The position numbers were made by a program, and so were the translations under genes. The notes under the pieces were generated by a model, which saw only the letters and a list, made by a program, of their open reading frames with translations, ran no database searches and was not told the origin of the DNA. Shown piece by piece: positions 51,553 to 59,016 of a stretch of 64,000 bases of DNA; positions within the stretch are counted from its first letter, which is position 1; each line of letters opens with the position of its first letter. Source of the DNA: Azospirillum picis (lineage in GTDB: Bacteria; Pseudomonadota; Alphaproteobacteria; Azospirillales; Azospirillaceae); NCBI RefSeq assembly GCF_017876115.1, contig NZ_JAGINO010000022.1, positions 1-64,000 of the forward strand, given 5' to 3'.

Positions 51553-52467
51553 ATGGCGGACTTCAACTGGAACGACCTGCGCTTCTTCCTGGCCGTGGCC
51601 CGCGCCGGCACCCTGACCACCGCCGCGCAGCGGCTGCGCGCCGACCACAGCACGGTCAGCCGCCGCATCACCGCGCTGGAGGACGCGCTGCGCGTCACCC
51701 TGTTCGAGCGCCGCCCGAGCGGCTTCACCCTGACCGCCCAGGGCGAGCGGCTGAAGCAGACGGCCGAGGTGATGGAGAGTGCCGCCTTCCTGGCCCAGGG
51801 CATGGTGGCCGACGGTGACCTGTCCTTGGCCGGCGCCGTGCGGATCGGCGCGCCGGACGGGTTCGGAAGCTGCTTCCTGGCGCCGCGCATCGGCACGCTG
51901 TGCGAGCGCCATCCGGAACTGGAGGTGCAGCTCGTCGCCATGCCGCGCGTCTTCAGCCTGTCCAAGCGCGAGGCCGACATCGCCATCAGCCTGTCCTGCC
52001 CGCAGGAAGGACGGCTCTATGCCCGCAAGCTGACCGACTACCGGCTGGGGCTTTACGCCGCCGCGGCCTACCTGGAGGGCCACCCGCCGATCCGCTCGCG
52101 AGCCGACCTCGGCGGCCATTCCTTCATCGGCTACATCGACGACCTGATCTTCGCCCCCGAACTCGACTATGTCGAAACCATCGGCGAGGCGGCGCCGCGC
52201 ATCAAGAGCAGCAGCCTGGTCGCGCAGCTCAAGGCGACGCTGGCCGGGGCCGGCCTGTGCATGCTGCCGGCCTTCATCGCCGCCGGGGAACCCGACCTCG
52301 TCCCGGTGCTGGCGCACGAGGTCGCGATCACCCGGTCCTTCTGGCTGATCGTGCACGAGGATCTGCGGCCGCTGGCCCGCATCTCGATGACCGCCGACTT
52401 CATCGCCGAGGCGGTGCGGCGGGAGCAGTCGCTGTTCCTGCCCCCACCGCCGGTTCCCTCGGCCTGA
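51553..52467 (+). CDS. LysR family transcriptional regulator
   Basis: A 304-residue regulator. The N-terminal winged helix (NWNDLRFFLAVARAGTLTTAAQRLRADHSTVSRRITALEDALRVTLFERRPSGFTLT) is canonical. The effector domain follows from about 90 (GAVRIGAPDGFGSCFLAPRIGTLCERHPELEVQL, LGLYAAAAYLEGHPPIRSRADL). The closest general pattern is the GcvA/AaeR-like branch. The target is unknown. Its flanking genes encode a secreted protein (divergent) and another exported protein (convergent), neither an obvious metabolic partner. Confidence 0.9.
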   Translation: MADFNWNDLRFFLAVARAGTLTTAAQRLRADHSTVSRRITALEDALRVTLFERRPSGFTLTAQGERLKQTAEVMESAAFLAQGMVADGDLSLAGAVRIGAPDGFGSCFLAPRIGTLCERHPELEVQLVAMPRVFSLSKREADIAISLSCPQEGRLYARKLTDYRLGLYAAAAYLEGHPPIRSRADLGGHSFIGYIDDLIFAPELDYVETIGEAAPRIKSSSLVAQLKATLAGAGLCMLPAFIAAGEPDLVPVLAHEVAITRSFWLIVHEDLRPLARISMTADFIAEAVRREQSLFLPPPPVPSA

Positions 52468-52679
52468 GCCACGGCCCCGGCGCTCCCGCCGAGGCCGTGC
52501 AGTTCATCAGCCGGCCGCTCGGGCCGCAGGCCGCACGGCGTCGGCAAGGATACCGGTGGCCATCATCTCGCGCGCCTGCGGCAAGAGCTTGCAACAGAGC
52601 CGCACGCCCGGTTCGCAAGCGTTCCTCCCCGAACAGGGTTGCTACACCACGCTCGGGGGCACGGCGACGATGGAGCGCA

Positions 52680-53309
52680 TCACTTGGGCGCTTCGATGTG
52701 GATGGTGGGATCGAAGCGGTAGCGCATCATGCTGGTGGAGATCAGGCGACCGGTTTCCAAGGCAGTCTGGCCGGCGACCGGCAGGCGCGACACCGGATCG
52801 AAATAGGCGGTGATCTGCGTCTTGTAGCTTTGCGTGTTCTGGACAAAGCGGAAGGTGAGGTAGGTCTTGTCGTCAAAGGATTGCAGCCCAAGACATTCGA
52901 AATCCGAGGCGTTGTCCGCATAGAAGAAGCCGCTTTCGGTCAGCCTGGCGCGCGATGCGGCAACGTCGGCGGCTGCCATCGGTACCCATTGGCCCTTGTC
53001 GTCGATCCATCCCGCCTCGCCGACAATGACGAAATCCGGCTGGGTGAGAAGATTGACTCCGGTCATCCGCACCGACCCGTGGCTGTCGAACTGCGTGACC
53101 ACGCGGGATTTCCGCACGCGATCGGCCTTGCGGTCTTCAATGACGACGTCACCCGTTATTTCGTAGGCGCCAGCCCGGGTTTGCGCGGCATTCAGGTCTT
53201 CGAACTCCTCCTGGCATCCGGCACTGGCCGGTGACGTCGACAGCCCGATCATGCATAAGTTCAGGCCGACGGCCAGGACGGTTCCGATAACGGGTGTGGG
53301 AATTTGCAT
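52680..53309 (-). CDS. Exported protein of unknown function
   Basis: A 209-residue protein. A clear signal peptide (MQIPTPVIGTVLAVGLNLCMIGLSTSPASA) with a likely cut before GCQEEF precedes a mature domain. That domain has GAYEITGDVVIEDRKADRVRKSRVVTQFDSHGSVRMTG, DFECLGLQSFDDKTYLTFRFV and ITAYFDPVSRLPVAGQTALETGRLI. The beta-rich pattern suggests a lipocalin- or LolA-like fold, but I cannot name a family. ATG 53309 has GAGG 6 bases upstream. It is 79 bases downstream of the LysE-type gene on the same strand. Confidence 0.65.
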   Translation of the reverse strand: MQIPTPVIGTVLAVGLNLCMIGLSTSPASAGCQEEFEDLNAAQTRAGAYEITGDVVIEDRKADRVRKSRVVTQFDSHGSVRMTGVNLLTQPDFVIVGEAGWIDDKGQWVPMAAADVAASRARLTESGFFYADNASDFECLGLQSFDDKTYLTFRFVQNTQSYKTQITAYFDPVSRLPVAGQTALETGRLISTSMMRYRFDPTIHIEAPK

Positions 53310-53388
53310 CAGGTCCTCGCAGGGATTGGTGAGTTGCACTGGTCGGGTTCTTGGTCGGCAGACGGTAAGACGCCGGGGATACAGGGCA

Positions 53389-53991
53389 TCAGTGCCCGGA
53401 CAGGATCGGCAGGATGGATGCTGCCAGCAGCACCGCCATGCCGATGTTGAACCTCCGCCGTTTGCGCGGATTCGTCAGAAAGCGGCGCAACGAGGTTCCT
53501 GCCGCTGCCCAGACGGCGACGCAGGGACCGTTGACGAGGGCAAACAACACCGTCAGGACGCCTATGTTGACTGCGTAGTCGGCCTGCGGTGCATAGGTGG
53601 CGACGGCGCCGATCGCCATGATCCAGGCTTTCGGATTCACCCATTGGAACGCGGCCGCCTGCATGACGCTGAGCGGCCGGGTGGTGCCGGCGGTGCCGTC
53701 GTCCGGTGCGCCCGTCCCGGCAATCCTCCACGCCAGATACAGAAGGTAGGCGGCCCCCAGAAAGCGCAGGATGCTGTGAAGCACCGGAACGATCTGGAAC
53801 ACCGCACCCAAGCCGAGGCCCACCGCCAGCACCATCAGGGTGAAGCCGAGGGTGATGCCCAGGATGTGCGGCAGGCTCGGCCGGAAGCCGAAGTTGACGC
53901 CGGAGGCCAGCAGCATGGTGTTGTTCGGGCCCGGTGTGATCGAGGTCACGAACGCGTAGCCTATGAAGGTGATGAGCAGGTCGGCCGTCAT
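53389..53991 (-). CDS. LysE/RhtB family amino-acid exporter
   Basis: A 200-residue membrane protein with about six helices. ITFIGYAFVTSITPGPNNTMLLASGVNFG is the family signature near the N-terminus, and AFQWVNPKAWIMAIGAVATYAP holds the conserved NPK. It exports an amino acid or derivative. It overlaps the preceding dehydrogenase-like gene by 4 bases, so both are likely controlled by the divergent TetR regulator. Confidence 0.9.
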   Translation of the reverse strand: MTADLLITFIGYAFVTSITPGPNNTMLLASGVNFGFRPSLPHILGITLGFTLMVLAVGLGLGAVFQIVPVLHSILRFLGAAYLLYLAWRIAGTGAPDDGTAGTTRPLSVMQAAAFQWVNPKAWIMAIGAVATYAPQADYAVNIGVLTVLFALVNGPCVAVWAAAGTSLRRFLTNPRKRRRFNIGMAVLLAASILPILSGH

Positions 53992-55076
53992 TGCGCCATC
54001 TCCACCCCATCCTCGTCCAAGGCGATCTCGACCCCTTCCCGATGCAGCTCCGCCATGACGGCTGACGGGCTCAGCACAGCCTCGCCCAGGTGGGGACCGG
54101 GCGACACGCCGCCAGCCAGCAGATTTTCGATCTGCAACAGGGCGCCCAGCGCGGTGAGGTGGGTTTGTCCGGCTGGATCTTTGACCAATGCCCGGCGGAT
54201 CACACGCTTGCCGCTTGGATTCAGGCCGGCAATCGAGAGGCTCAGGCGGTGGGCGTCACCACCGCCGGGATTGTAAAGAACACTGCGGCGCCAACTGTCG
54301 AAACGGGGGCGCGCCATCGCCGCCCACAAACCGCTGCGGACCAGGCCATGCAACATGGCTGTTGCCGGACGGCTGTCGAAGCCGATGCGGGTGTCGACAC
54401 GCCCGGCCCTGAGCAGAGACGGCAGCGACGCCTGGTCGGGCGTATCGATGCGGTAGACGCGGTGCCAGCCTGCGTCGCCGAAACTCACCAGCTTGCCGTC
54501 CGAAAAGGGCCGGCGGCGATGCCACTTGCCCCATTCATGCGTCCAGAAGGGCATTTCCAGGCGGTCGATATAGGCGGTGGAGTCGGGACCGGCTCGATCG
54601 GCCATGGCATAAAGGATGTTGAGTTCGACGCTCTCGACGGCGCGCAGAGGCGCTGCGGCCCAGCGCGCGATCAGCGCCGCCACCGACGCCATCCAGGAGG
54701 AGGCGAACACCATCGGGGTGGGGGGCCGTTCCCGGCCGGCGACCGCCACCAGCGTCTGTTTCAGCCGCTCGGTCCAGCGCGTGATGTCGAGATAGGCATA
54801 TCCACCCCGCCACGCAGCCTCCAACAACTGGTCGTGGCTGTCATTGGTGAGACCGACAACCAGGCTGTGCGCCGGCATCGCCGGCAGCGACGGCTCATCG
54901 GCATCGAACGCGACCGCACTGGCCCCAAGCGGCATGGCGACTGCGCGAGCAGCCTCCAGCCGCCGCCCACCGATGACGATGTCGAGCTGTGGATTGCGCC
55001 GGCGCAGCAACTCGGCAACCTGCTGGCCGACGACGCCGCTGCCGCCGGCAAGGAATACGATGCGAGGGTGGGTCAC
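53988..55076 (-). CDS. Saccharopine dehydrogenase-like NAD(P)-binding protein
   Basis: A 362-residue protein. IVFLAGGSGVVGQQVAELLRRRNPQLDIVIGGRRLEAARA is an N-terminal Rossmann segment, and LVVGLTNDSHDQLLEAAWRGGYAYLDITRW follows as in saccharopine dehydrogenase-type folds. The C-terminal part has RFDSWRRSVLYNPGGGDAHRLSLSIAG. The reaction is unknown; many such proteins are not true lysine-pathway enzymes. It is divergent from a TetR gene with two operator-like palindromes in between. Confidence 0.83.
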   Translation of the reverse strand: MTHPRIVFLAGGSGVVGQQVAELLRRRNPQLDIVIGGRRLEAARAVAMPLGASAVAFDADEPSLPAMPAHSLVVGLTNDSHDQLLEAAWRGGYAYLDITRWTERLKQTLVAVAGRERPPTPMVFASSWMASVAALIARWAAAPLRAVESVELNILYAMADRAGPDSTAYIDRLEMPFWTHEWGKWHRRRPFSDGKLVSFGDAGWHRVYRIDTPDQASLPSLLRAGRVDTRIGFDSRPATAMLHGLVRSGLWAAMARPRFDSWRRSVLYNPGGGDAHRLSLSIAGLNPSGKRVIRRALVKDPAGQTHLTALGALLQIENLLAGGVSPGPHLGEAVLSPSAVMAELHREGVEIALDEDGVEMAQ

Positions 55077-55093
55077 GGACCACCTTTCATTTA

Positions 55094-55109
55094 TTGGTCA
55101 CGCGACCAA
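55094..55109. promoter_or_regulatory. TetR-type operator, site 1
   Basis: TTGGTCACGCGACCAA has perfect 6-base arms around a 4-base centre. It starts 18 bases upstream of the dehydrogenase-like start and about 70 before the TetR start, where it could repress both directions. Confidence 0.75.
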
Positions 55110-55118
55110 CTAACATAT

Positions 55119-55136
55119 CTTGGTCGCTTGAACAAG
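55119..55136. promoter_or_regulatory. TetR-type operator, site 2
   Basis: CTTGGTC-GCTT-GAACAAG has 7-base arms with one mismatch. The left arm repeats the TTGGTC of site 1, and the centres are 26 bases apart. It is probably a weaker second site for the same regulator. Confidence 0.65.
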
Positions 55137-55178
55137 ATGCTGCGCCGGCTTTAGGATGGCTGCCGAGAAAGGAGTCCC

Positions 55179-55748
55179 ATGGCGACCAAACACGAGATCA
55201 GGCAAGCGCGGGTCCAAGCCATTCTTGAAGCCGGCGAGCAGGTCCTCCTGCACAAAGGGATGGCGGGTTTCGGCCTGCGGCCGGTGGCCGCGGCGGCGGG
55301 CCTTGGGCTGAGCCATGTGCAGTATTATTTCCGCACGCCCAGCGACCTCCTGCAGGCGCTGGTGGAGCATTACCTGACGGGCTGGGATGAGCGATTGTCC
55401 CAGTGCAGCGACGATCTGGACATGGTGGTGGATGCGATCGTCGCCGGCATCACCGACACCCCGTCCTGCAGCCTGATCGCGGAATTGTGGGCGGTGGCAG
55501 GCCGGGATCGGGTGGCCAACGCGGCACTGGGCACCTTCTATGACGGGTATGTCGCGCGCTTGGCCGTGGTGATGGGGAAAGCCGACCCGCGCCTGTCCCC
55601 ATCACAAGCCCACACCCGCGCCCGCTTGGTCACGGCCATGCTGGAGGGCTTGTGGGTGTTGGGGCGCAGCGGCGGCGCCTCGGCCCTGCCGTCCCGGGAT
55701 CACATCCTCCTGGCCGTACACGCGGTTGCGGCGGCTCCGATCGGGTGA
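55179..55748 (+). CDS. TetR family transcriptional regulator
   Basis: A 189-residue repressor. RQARVQAILEAGEQVLLHKGMAGFGLRPVAAAAGLGLSHVQYYFRTPSDLLQALVEHYL is a full TetR DNA-binding domain with the recognition helix before YYFR. The C-terminal ligand/dimer domain is BetI-like (LIAELWAVAGRD). The start is 43 bases beyond the second palindrome. It probably represses itself and the divergent dehydrogenase-LysE pair. Confidence 0.9.
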   Translation: MATKHEIRQARVQAILEAGEQVLLHKGMAGFGLRPVAAAAGLGLSHVQYYFRTPSDLLQALVEHYLTGWDERLSQCSDDLDMVVDAIVAGITDTPSCSLIAELWAVAGRDRVANAALGTFYDGYVARLAVVMGKADPRLSPSQAHTRARLVTAMLEGLWVLGRSGGASALPSRDHILLAVHAVAAAPIG

Positions 55749-55820
55749 GGCCGGCGCAAGGCAGCCGCTGAGCCGGAGCGCGCAGCACCGCTCCATCGCA
55801 AGAACGGCCTTGACCGGTTG

Positions 55821-55838
55821 TGCACGATTATGCACGAT
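55821..55838 (+). promoter_or_regulatory. Direct repeat upstream of the DeoR gene
   Basis: TGCACGAT occurs at 55821 and again at 55831, exactly one helical turn apart, followed by CTTGCGTAG. Tandem direct repeats are typical DeoR-family operators. The site lies about 35-50 bases before the DeoR start. Confidence 0.6.
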
Positions 55839-55871
55839 CTTGCGTAGTCAGGCATCCTGCGGAGAGCCCCC

Positions 55872-56678
55872 ATGGACGACTGCGATGCGGCGTTCCGATT
55901 GCCGCAGCAACGTCAGAAGTTGATCCTCGACCGTCTCGCCCAGGAAGGACAGGTGCTCGCCGCCCGCCTTGCCGAGGAGTTCCAGACCTCCGAGGACACG
56001 ATCCGCCGCGATTTGCGGGATTTGGCGGCGGCCGGCCTCTGCAAACGGGTTTATGGCGGCGCCATCCGGTTGTCGCCGGCCTCGACCTCGGCACGCGTCC
56101 GGCACGAGGCCATGACGTCCCGAACCCACCGGCTGGGAAGGCGGTTGGCCGGCCTGATCGTGCCCGGCCAGTTCGTGTTCATGGATGCGGGAACCACCGT
56201 GCTGGCCGCCGCCACGGCACTGCCCGACGGCTTGGCGATCACGGTGGCGACCCATGATCCACGGATTGCCACGGCTCTCCTGGGCCGGGAGGGTATCGAC
56301 CTGATCCTCCTCGGTGGCAGGGTCGATCCTCTGTCGGGGGCGGCGCTTGGCCTGCACGCTCTGCGCACGGCCATGGAGATGCGTCCTGACCTGCTGCTCC
56401 TCGGCACATGCGCGCTCAATGCCGCGGTCGGCATCGGCTGCTTCGGCGTGGACGACGCCGAGATGAAGCGGACCCTCGTGCGCAGCGCCGGCGCGGTCGC
56501 GACCGCCGTCGCCAACGAAAAACTGGGCACGGCGGCGCCCTACCTCGTCGCCGCCTCGGACGCCCTGTCCGATCTGGTGGTGGAAGCCGACGCACCGCGG
56601 GCCGCACTGGCCGGACTGCAGGCGCTGGGCGTGCGCATCCACCCGGCCGACGACATCACAGAGGACGGAAAGCAATGA
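55872..56678 (+). CDS. DeoR family transcriptional regulator
   Basis: A 268-residue regulator. RQKLILDRLAQEGQVLAARLAEEFQTSEDTIRRDLRDLAAAGLCKRVYGGAI is the DeoR helix-turn-helix with its RRDL and YGGA ends. The C-terminal sugar-phosphate-sensor domain has DAGTTVLAAATALPD, ILLGGRVDPLSGAALG and CFGVDDAEMKRTLVRSAG. The ligand is unknown; no sugar catabolic gene is adjacent. It overlaps a VOC-fold gene by 4 bases. Confidence 0.9.
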   Translation: MDDCDAAFRLPQQRQKLILDRLAQEGQVLAARLAEEFQTSEDTIRRDLRDLAAAGLCKRVYGGAIRLSPASTSARVRHEAMTSRTHRLGRRLAGLIVPGQFVFMDAGTTVLAAATALPDGLAITVATHDPRIATALLGREGIDLILLGGRVDPLSGAALGLHALRTAMEMRPDLLLLGTCALNAAVGIGCFGVDDAEMKRTLVRSAGAVATAVANEKLGTAAPYLVAASDALSDLVVEADAPRAALAGLQALGVRIHPADDITEDGKQ

Positions 56679-57076
56679 GCACCCCCCATGCTGTTCGTAT
56701 CGCCCATGTCGCCCTGTGGACCAGGGATCTGGAGAGGGCCGCAGGATTTTGGCAGGCCCAGTTCGGCGCCGTGATCGGTCCGGTGTATGCCAGCGCCCGC
56801 CGGCCCGGCTTCACCTCCCGCTTCGCCACGCTGCCGGACGGACCCAGCCTTGAACTGATGTCCGCACCCTGGATCGGTCCCGGCGACGGACCGGCGGAGC
56901 GGTCCGGCTGGGCCCATGTCGCCCTGTCGCTCGGATCGGCGGACGCCGTGCGGAACGCCGCCAGCAGGCTGGGGGAGCTCGGACTTCTCGTCTCGGCCCC
57001 CCGGACGACAGGAGACGGCTTCTACGAGGCGGTGATCCAGGATCACGACGGCAACCTGATCGAGATCACCGCATGA
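56675..57076 (+). CDS. VOC-fold (glyoxalase-like) protein
   Basis: A 133-residue protein. RIAHVALWTRDLERAAGFWQAQFGA starts the first beta-alpha-beta-beta-beta module, with a metal-ligand histidine. GWAHVALSLGSADAVRNAASRLGELG starts the second, and EAVIQDHDGNLIEITA closes with the family glutamate. It could be a glyoxalase, a dioxygenase or a binding protein; the substrate is unknown. Coupled to the DeoR gene by an ATGA overlap. The start has GGAAAG close upstream. Confidence 0.85.
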   Translation: MSTPHAVRIAHVALWTRDLERAAGFWQAQFGAVIGPVYASARRPGFTSRFATLPDGPSLELMSAPWIGPGDGPAERSGWAHVALSLGSADAVRNAASRLGELGLLVSAPRTTGDGFYEAVIQDHDGNLIEITA

Positions 57077-57101
57077 CGGGCGGGGGACGATAGGCGCCCT
57101 C

Positions 57102-57695
57102 CTACCGCCGGTGTGCCACATGCAGGCCCTTGCCCACGGGCACCAGTGTCGCGGCCACGCCTGGGATCGCTTCGGCCGCTGCGATGTAATTGGCGATCTC
57201 CCCCGGATGGGACAACGCGTTGTCGGCAAGGAGCAGGCAATCCTGCTCCAGCTTGGGCAGCAACAGCCGCAGTTGCTCCGGCGCGCTCAGGCGATCCGCA
57301 TCGAAGAAGACGCAATCGAAAGGGCCGGGGAGGCTTGCCACGATGTCCGTCGCATCGCCCTGCACCAGGCGCACGCGGTCGGCAAGTCCGCCGCGTTGCA
57401 GATTGGCACGGGCTTGGTCGAGCTTGACGGGATCACGCTCGATGCTGGTCAACGGCTCCTCGGCACCGATGGCGGCCAAGGCGGCTGCCAACCAGAGCGT
57501 GCTGACGCCGTTCGACGTTCCGATTTCCAGCATCCGCCGCCGCCGCCCGCTGCGCACCAGCACATACAGCAGCTCTGCCGTCTCGCGGTCCAGGTTCAGC
57601 ATCTTGCCGGCGCGTTCGCCCACGCGGGCGTCGTTTTCCCGTCCATGAGCCTCCAGCTCACGCAGCAGATCATCGACGACTGGTTCCAGGCGCAT
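57102..57695 (-). CDS. O-methyltransferase, class I SAM-dependent
   Basis: A 197-residue enzyme. MLEIGTSNGVSTLWLAAAL is motif I, LTSIERDPVKLDQARANL motif II with its acidic residue, and RLVQGDATDIVASLPGPFDCVFFDADR the CCoAOMT-type core with catalytic aspartates. The small size fits catechol-type or caffeoyl-CoA-like O-methyltransferases (COG4122). ATG 57695 follows GAGAGG. It is convergent with the VOC gene and divergent from a GntR regulator, which may control it. Confidence 0.88.
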   Translation of the reverse strand: MRLEPVVDDLLRELEAHGRENDARVGERAGKMLNLDRETAELLYVLVRSGRRRRMLEIGTSNGVSTLWLAAALAAIGAEEPLTSIERDPVKLDQARANLQRGGLADRVRLVQGDATDIVASLPGPFDCVFFDADRLSAPEQLRLLLPKLEQDCLLLADNALSHPGEIANYIAAAEAIPGVAATLVPVGKGLHVAHRR

Positions 57696-57798
57696 GGCAT
57701 TCCTCTCCGGACGGAGTGTGCAAGGGGGTGCGTGACTGTGGGCATCTGACAGGTTAGAGTCAATGGTGACATGACAACCCGGATTAGAGGGGGGTGAC

Positions 57799-58488
57799 TT
57801 GACCACCACTGCGGGCCGTGGCGCGGAACGCCGTCCGAATCTGGGTGAGGAGGCGTACATCAGGCTGCGCCGGCTGCTGGTCGAGGCGAAGCGCTTCGCA
57901 CCGGGCGACAGGATCGGCGTGATGGAACTGGCGCGGGAGCTGGCGATCGGCCGCTCCCCCCTGTGGGATGCCATCAACCGCCTGGAGAGCGAGGGGCTGG
58001 TGGAGGTGGCGCCGCGCCGCGGTGTGTTCCTCGTGCGTTTCGACCGCCAGGGGCTGGCGGACCTGTTCGAAACCCGCGAGGCCCTGGAAGGCATGGCTGC
58101 GCGCCTGGCCGCGGAACGCGCCGTCCTGGCCGACGTCGCTGCGCTGGAGCGGTCGCTGGCACAGCAGGAGGAGTGTCTGGATCGCGCAGACCCTGCCGCC
58201 TATGCCGACGCCGCTCTCGCCTTTCATCAACTGGTGCTGCGCATCGCCGGCAACCCCACCATCGAGCGGCTGCTGGACACGCTCTACGCCCGAAGCCGGG
58301 CGATGTGCCGGGGGCTGCCGGCCAGCGTCCCGGACCTGACGGCACGCCGTGACGATCATGCCCACCTGGTGGCCGCCATCCGTGCACGCGACCCCGACCG
58401 GGCGGAAGCCGTGGCCCGCGTGCATGTCCGCTACCTGGCTGCCACCGTGCCGGCAGCGCCGGCCGACGGGCAGGGCGGCGAGGACTGA
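57799..58488 (+). CDS. GntR family (FadR/FCD type) transcriptional regulator
   Basis: A 229-residue regulator. EEAYIRLRRLLVEAKRFAPGDRIGVMELARELAIGRSPLWDAINRLESEGLVEVAPRRGVFL is the winged helix. The C-terminal FCD domain has LFETREALEGMAARLAAERA, DAALAFHQLVLRIAGNPTIERLLDTLY and DDHAHLVAAIRARDPDRAEAVARVHVRYL with the metal-binding aspartate and histidines. The likely start is TTG 57799, since AGAGGGGGG lies just upstream. Confidence 0.88.
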   Translation: MTTTAGRGAERRPNLGEEAYIRLRRLLVEAKRFAPGDRIGVMELARELAIGRSPLWDAINRLESEGLVEVAPRRGVFLVRFDRQGLADLFETREALEGMAARLAAERAVLADVAALERSLAQQEECLDRADPAAYADAALAFHQLVLRIAGNPTIERLLDTLYARSRAMCRGLPASVPDLTARRDDHAHLVAAIRARDPDRAEAVARVHVRYLAATVPAAPADGQGGED

Positions 58489-58530
58489 ACGCGCCGGTCC
58501 TCGAAAAAACGATACGGACACGTGCCGGGA

Positions 58531-58557
58531 TGTCACGTCGCGCCGCGCCGGTTTGTC
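58531..58557 (+). promoter_or_regulatory. Candidate ECF41-type promoter
   Basis: TGTCACG (58531-58537) is followed after 16 bases by TGTC (58554-58557). Published ECF41 target promoters have a TGTCACA -35 element and a CGTC -10 element with similar spacing, so this site differs at two positions. It precedes the small monooxygenase gene that is followed by the ECF41 gene itself. Confidence 0.6.
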
Positions 58558-58576
58558 ATCTCCTGTGCAACCGGCC

Positions 58577-58640
58577 ATCGCAGGCCGGCAATCACAGGCC
58601 AGACATCACGGGCCAGACATCACAGGCCAGACATCACAGG
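58577..58640 (+). repeat. Tandem 14-base repeats in an operon leader
   Basis: ATCACAGGCCAGAC is repeated at 58591, 58605 (one change) and 58619, with a degenerate unit in phase before (58577) and a partial unit ATCACAGG after (58633) that supplies the AGG of the ribosome site. It lies between the candidate promoter and the start at 58649. Copy number could affect the leader or its translation. Confidence 0.8.
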
Positions 58641-58648
58641 AGTGCACC

Positions 58649-58993
58649 ATGGCGCCGTCCAACGCCGCAACCATCGAGGCGGAAGCCGACCGTCTCACGC
58701 TGATCAACGTCTATGAGGTGGAGCCGGAGAAGCAGGTGGACCTGAGCAGGCTTCTCTCCAAGGTGACGGAAGACACGATCCGGCATCAGCCGGGCTTCGT
58801 GTCGGTCTGCATCCACACCAGCCTCGACGGGTCGAAGGTCGTGAACTACGCCCAATGGGAGTCGAAGAAGCACTTCCAGGATTTCATGGCGCAGCCGGCG
58901 GTCCAGGAGGAGCTGAAACGATTTGCCGCCCTGGCGAAATCCGTCACGCCGAGCCTCTGCATGGTCGACGCCGTCCATGTGGCGCGGGCCTGA
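58649..58993 (+). CDS. Antibiotic biosynthesis monooxygenase-fold protein
   Basis: A 114-residue dimeric alpha/beta-barrel-type protein. LTLINVYEVEPEKQVDLSRLLSKVTEDTIRHQPGFVSVCIHTSLDGSKVVNYAQWESKKHFQDFM is the whole ABM core, with the typical GF and NYAQW positions. Members act as cofactor-free monooxygenases on quinones or aromatic polyketides, or as peroxide-related proteins. ECF41 sigma genes are commonly linked to small oxidoreductases of this kind, and the ECF41 gene follows 23 bases later. Confidence 0.88.
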   Translation: MAPSNAATIEAEADRLTLINVYEVEPEKQVDLSRLLSKVTEDTIRHQPGFVSVCIHTSLDGSKVVNYAQWESKKHFQDFMAQPAVQEELKRFAALAKSVTPSLCMVDAVHVARA

Positions 58994-59016
58994 CCGCGGA
59001 CCCCGGAAAGCCGAGA

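Noticed and set aside
58577..58640. Repeats resembling a CRISPR array
   Set aside because: The 14-base units are directly adjacent with no spacers, and no cas genes are present.
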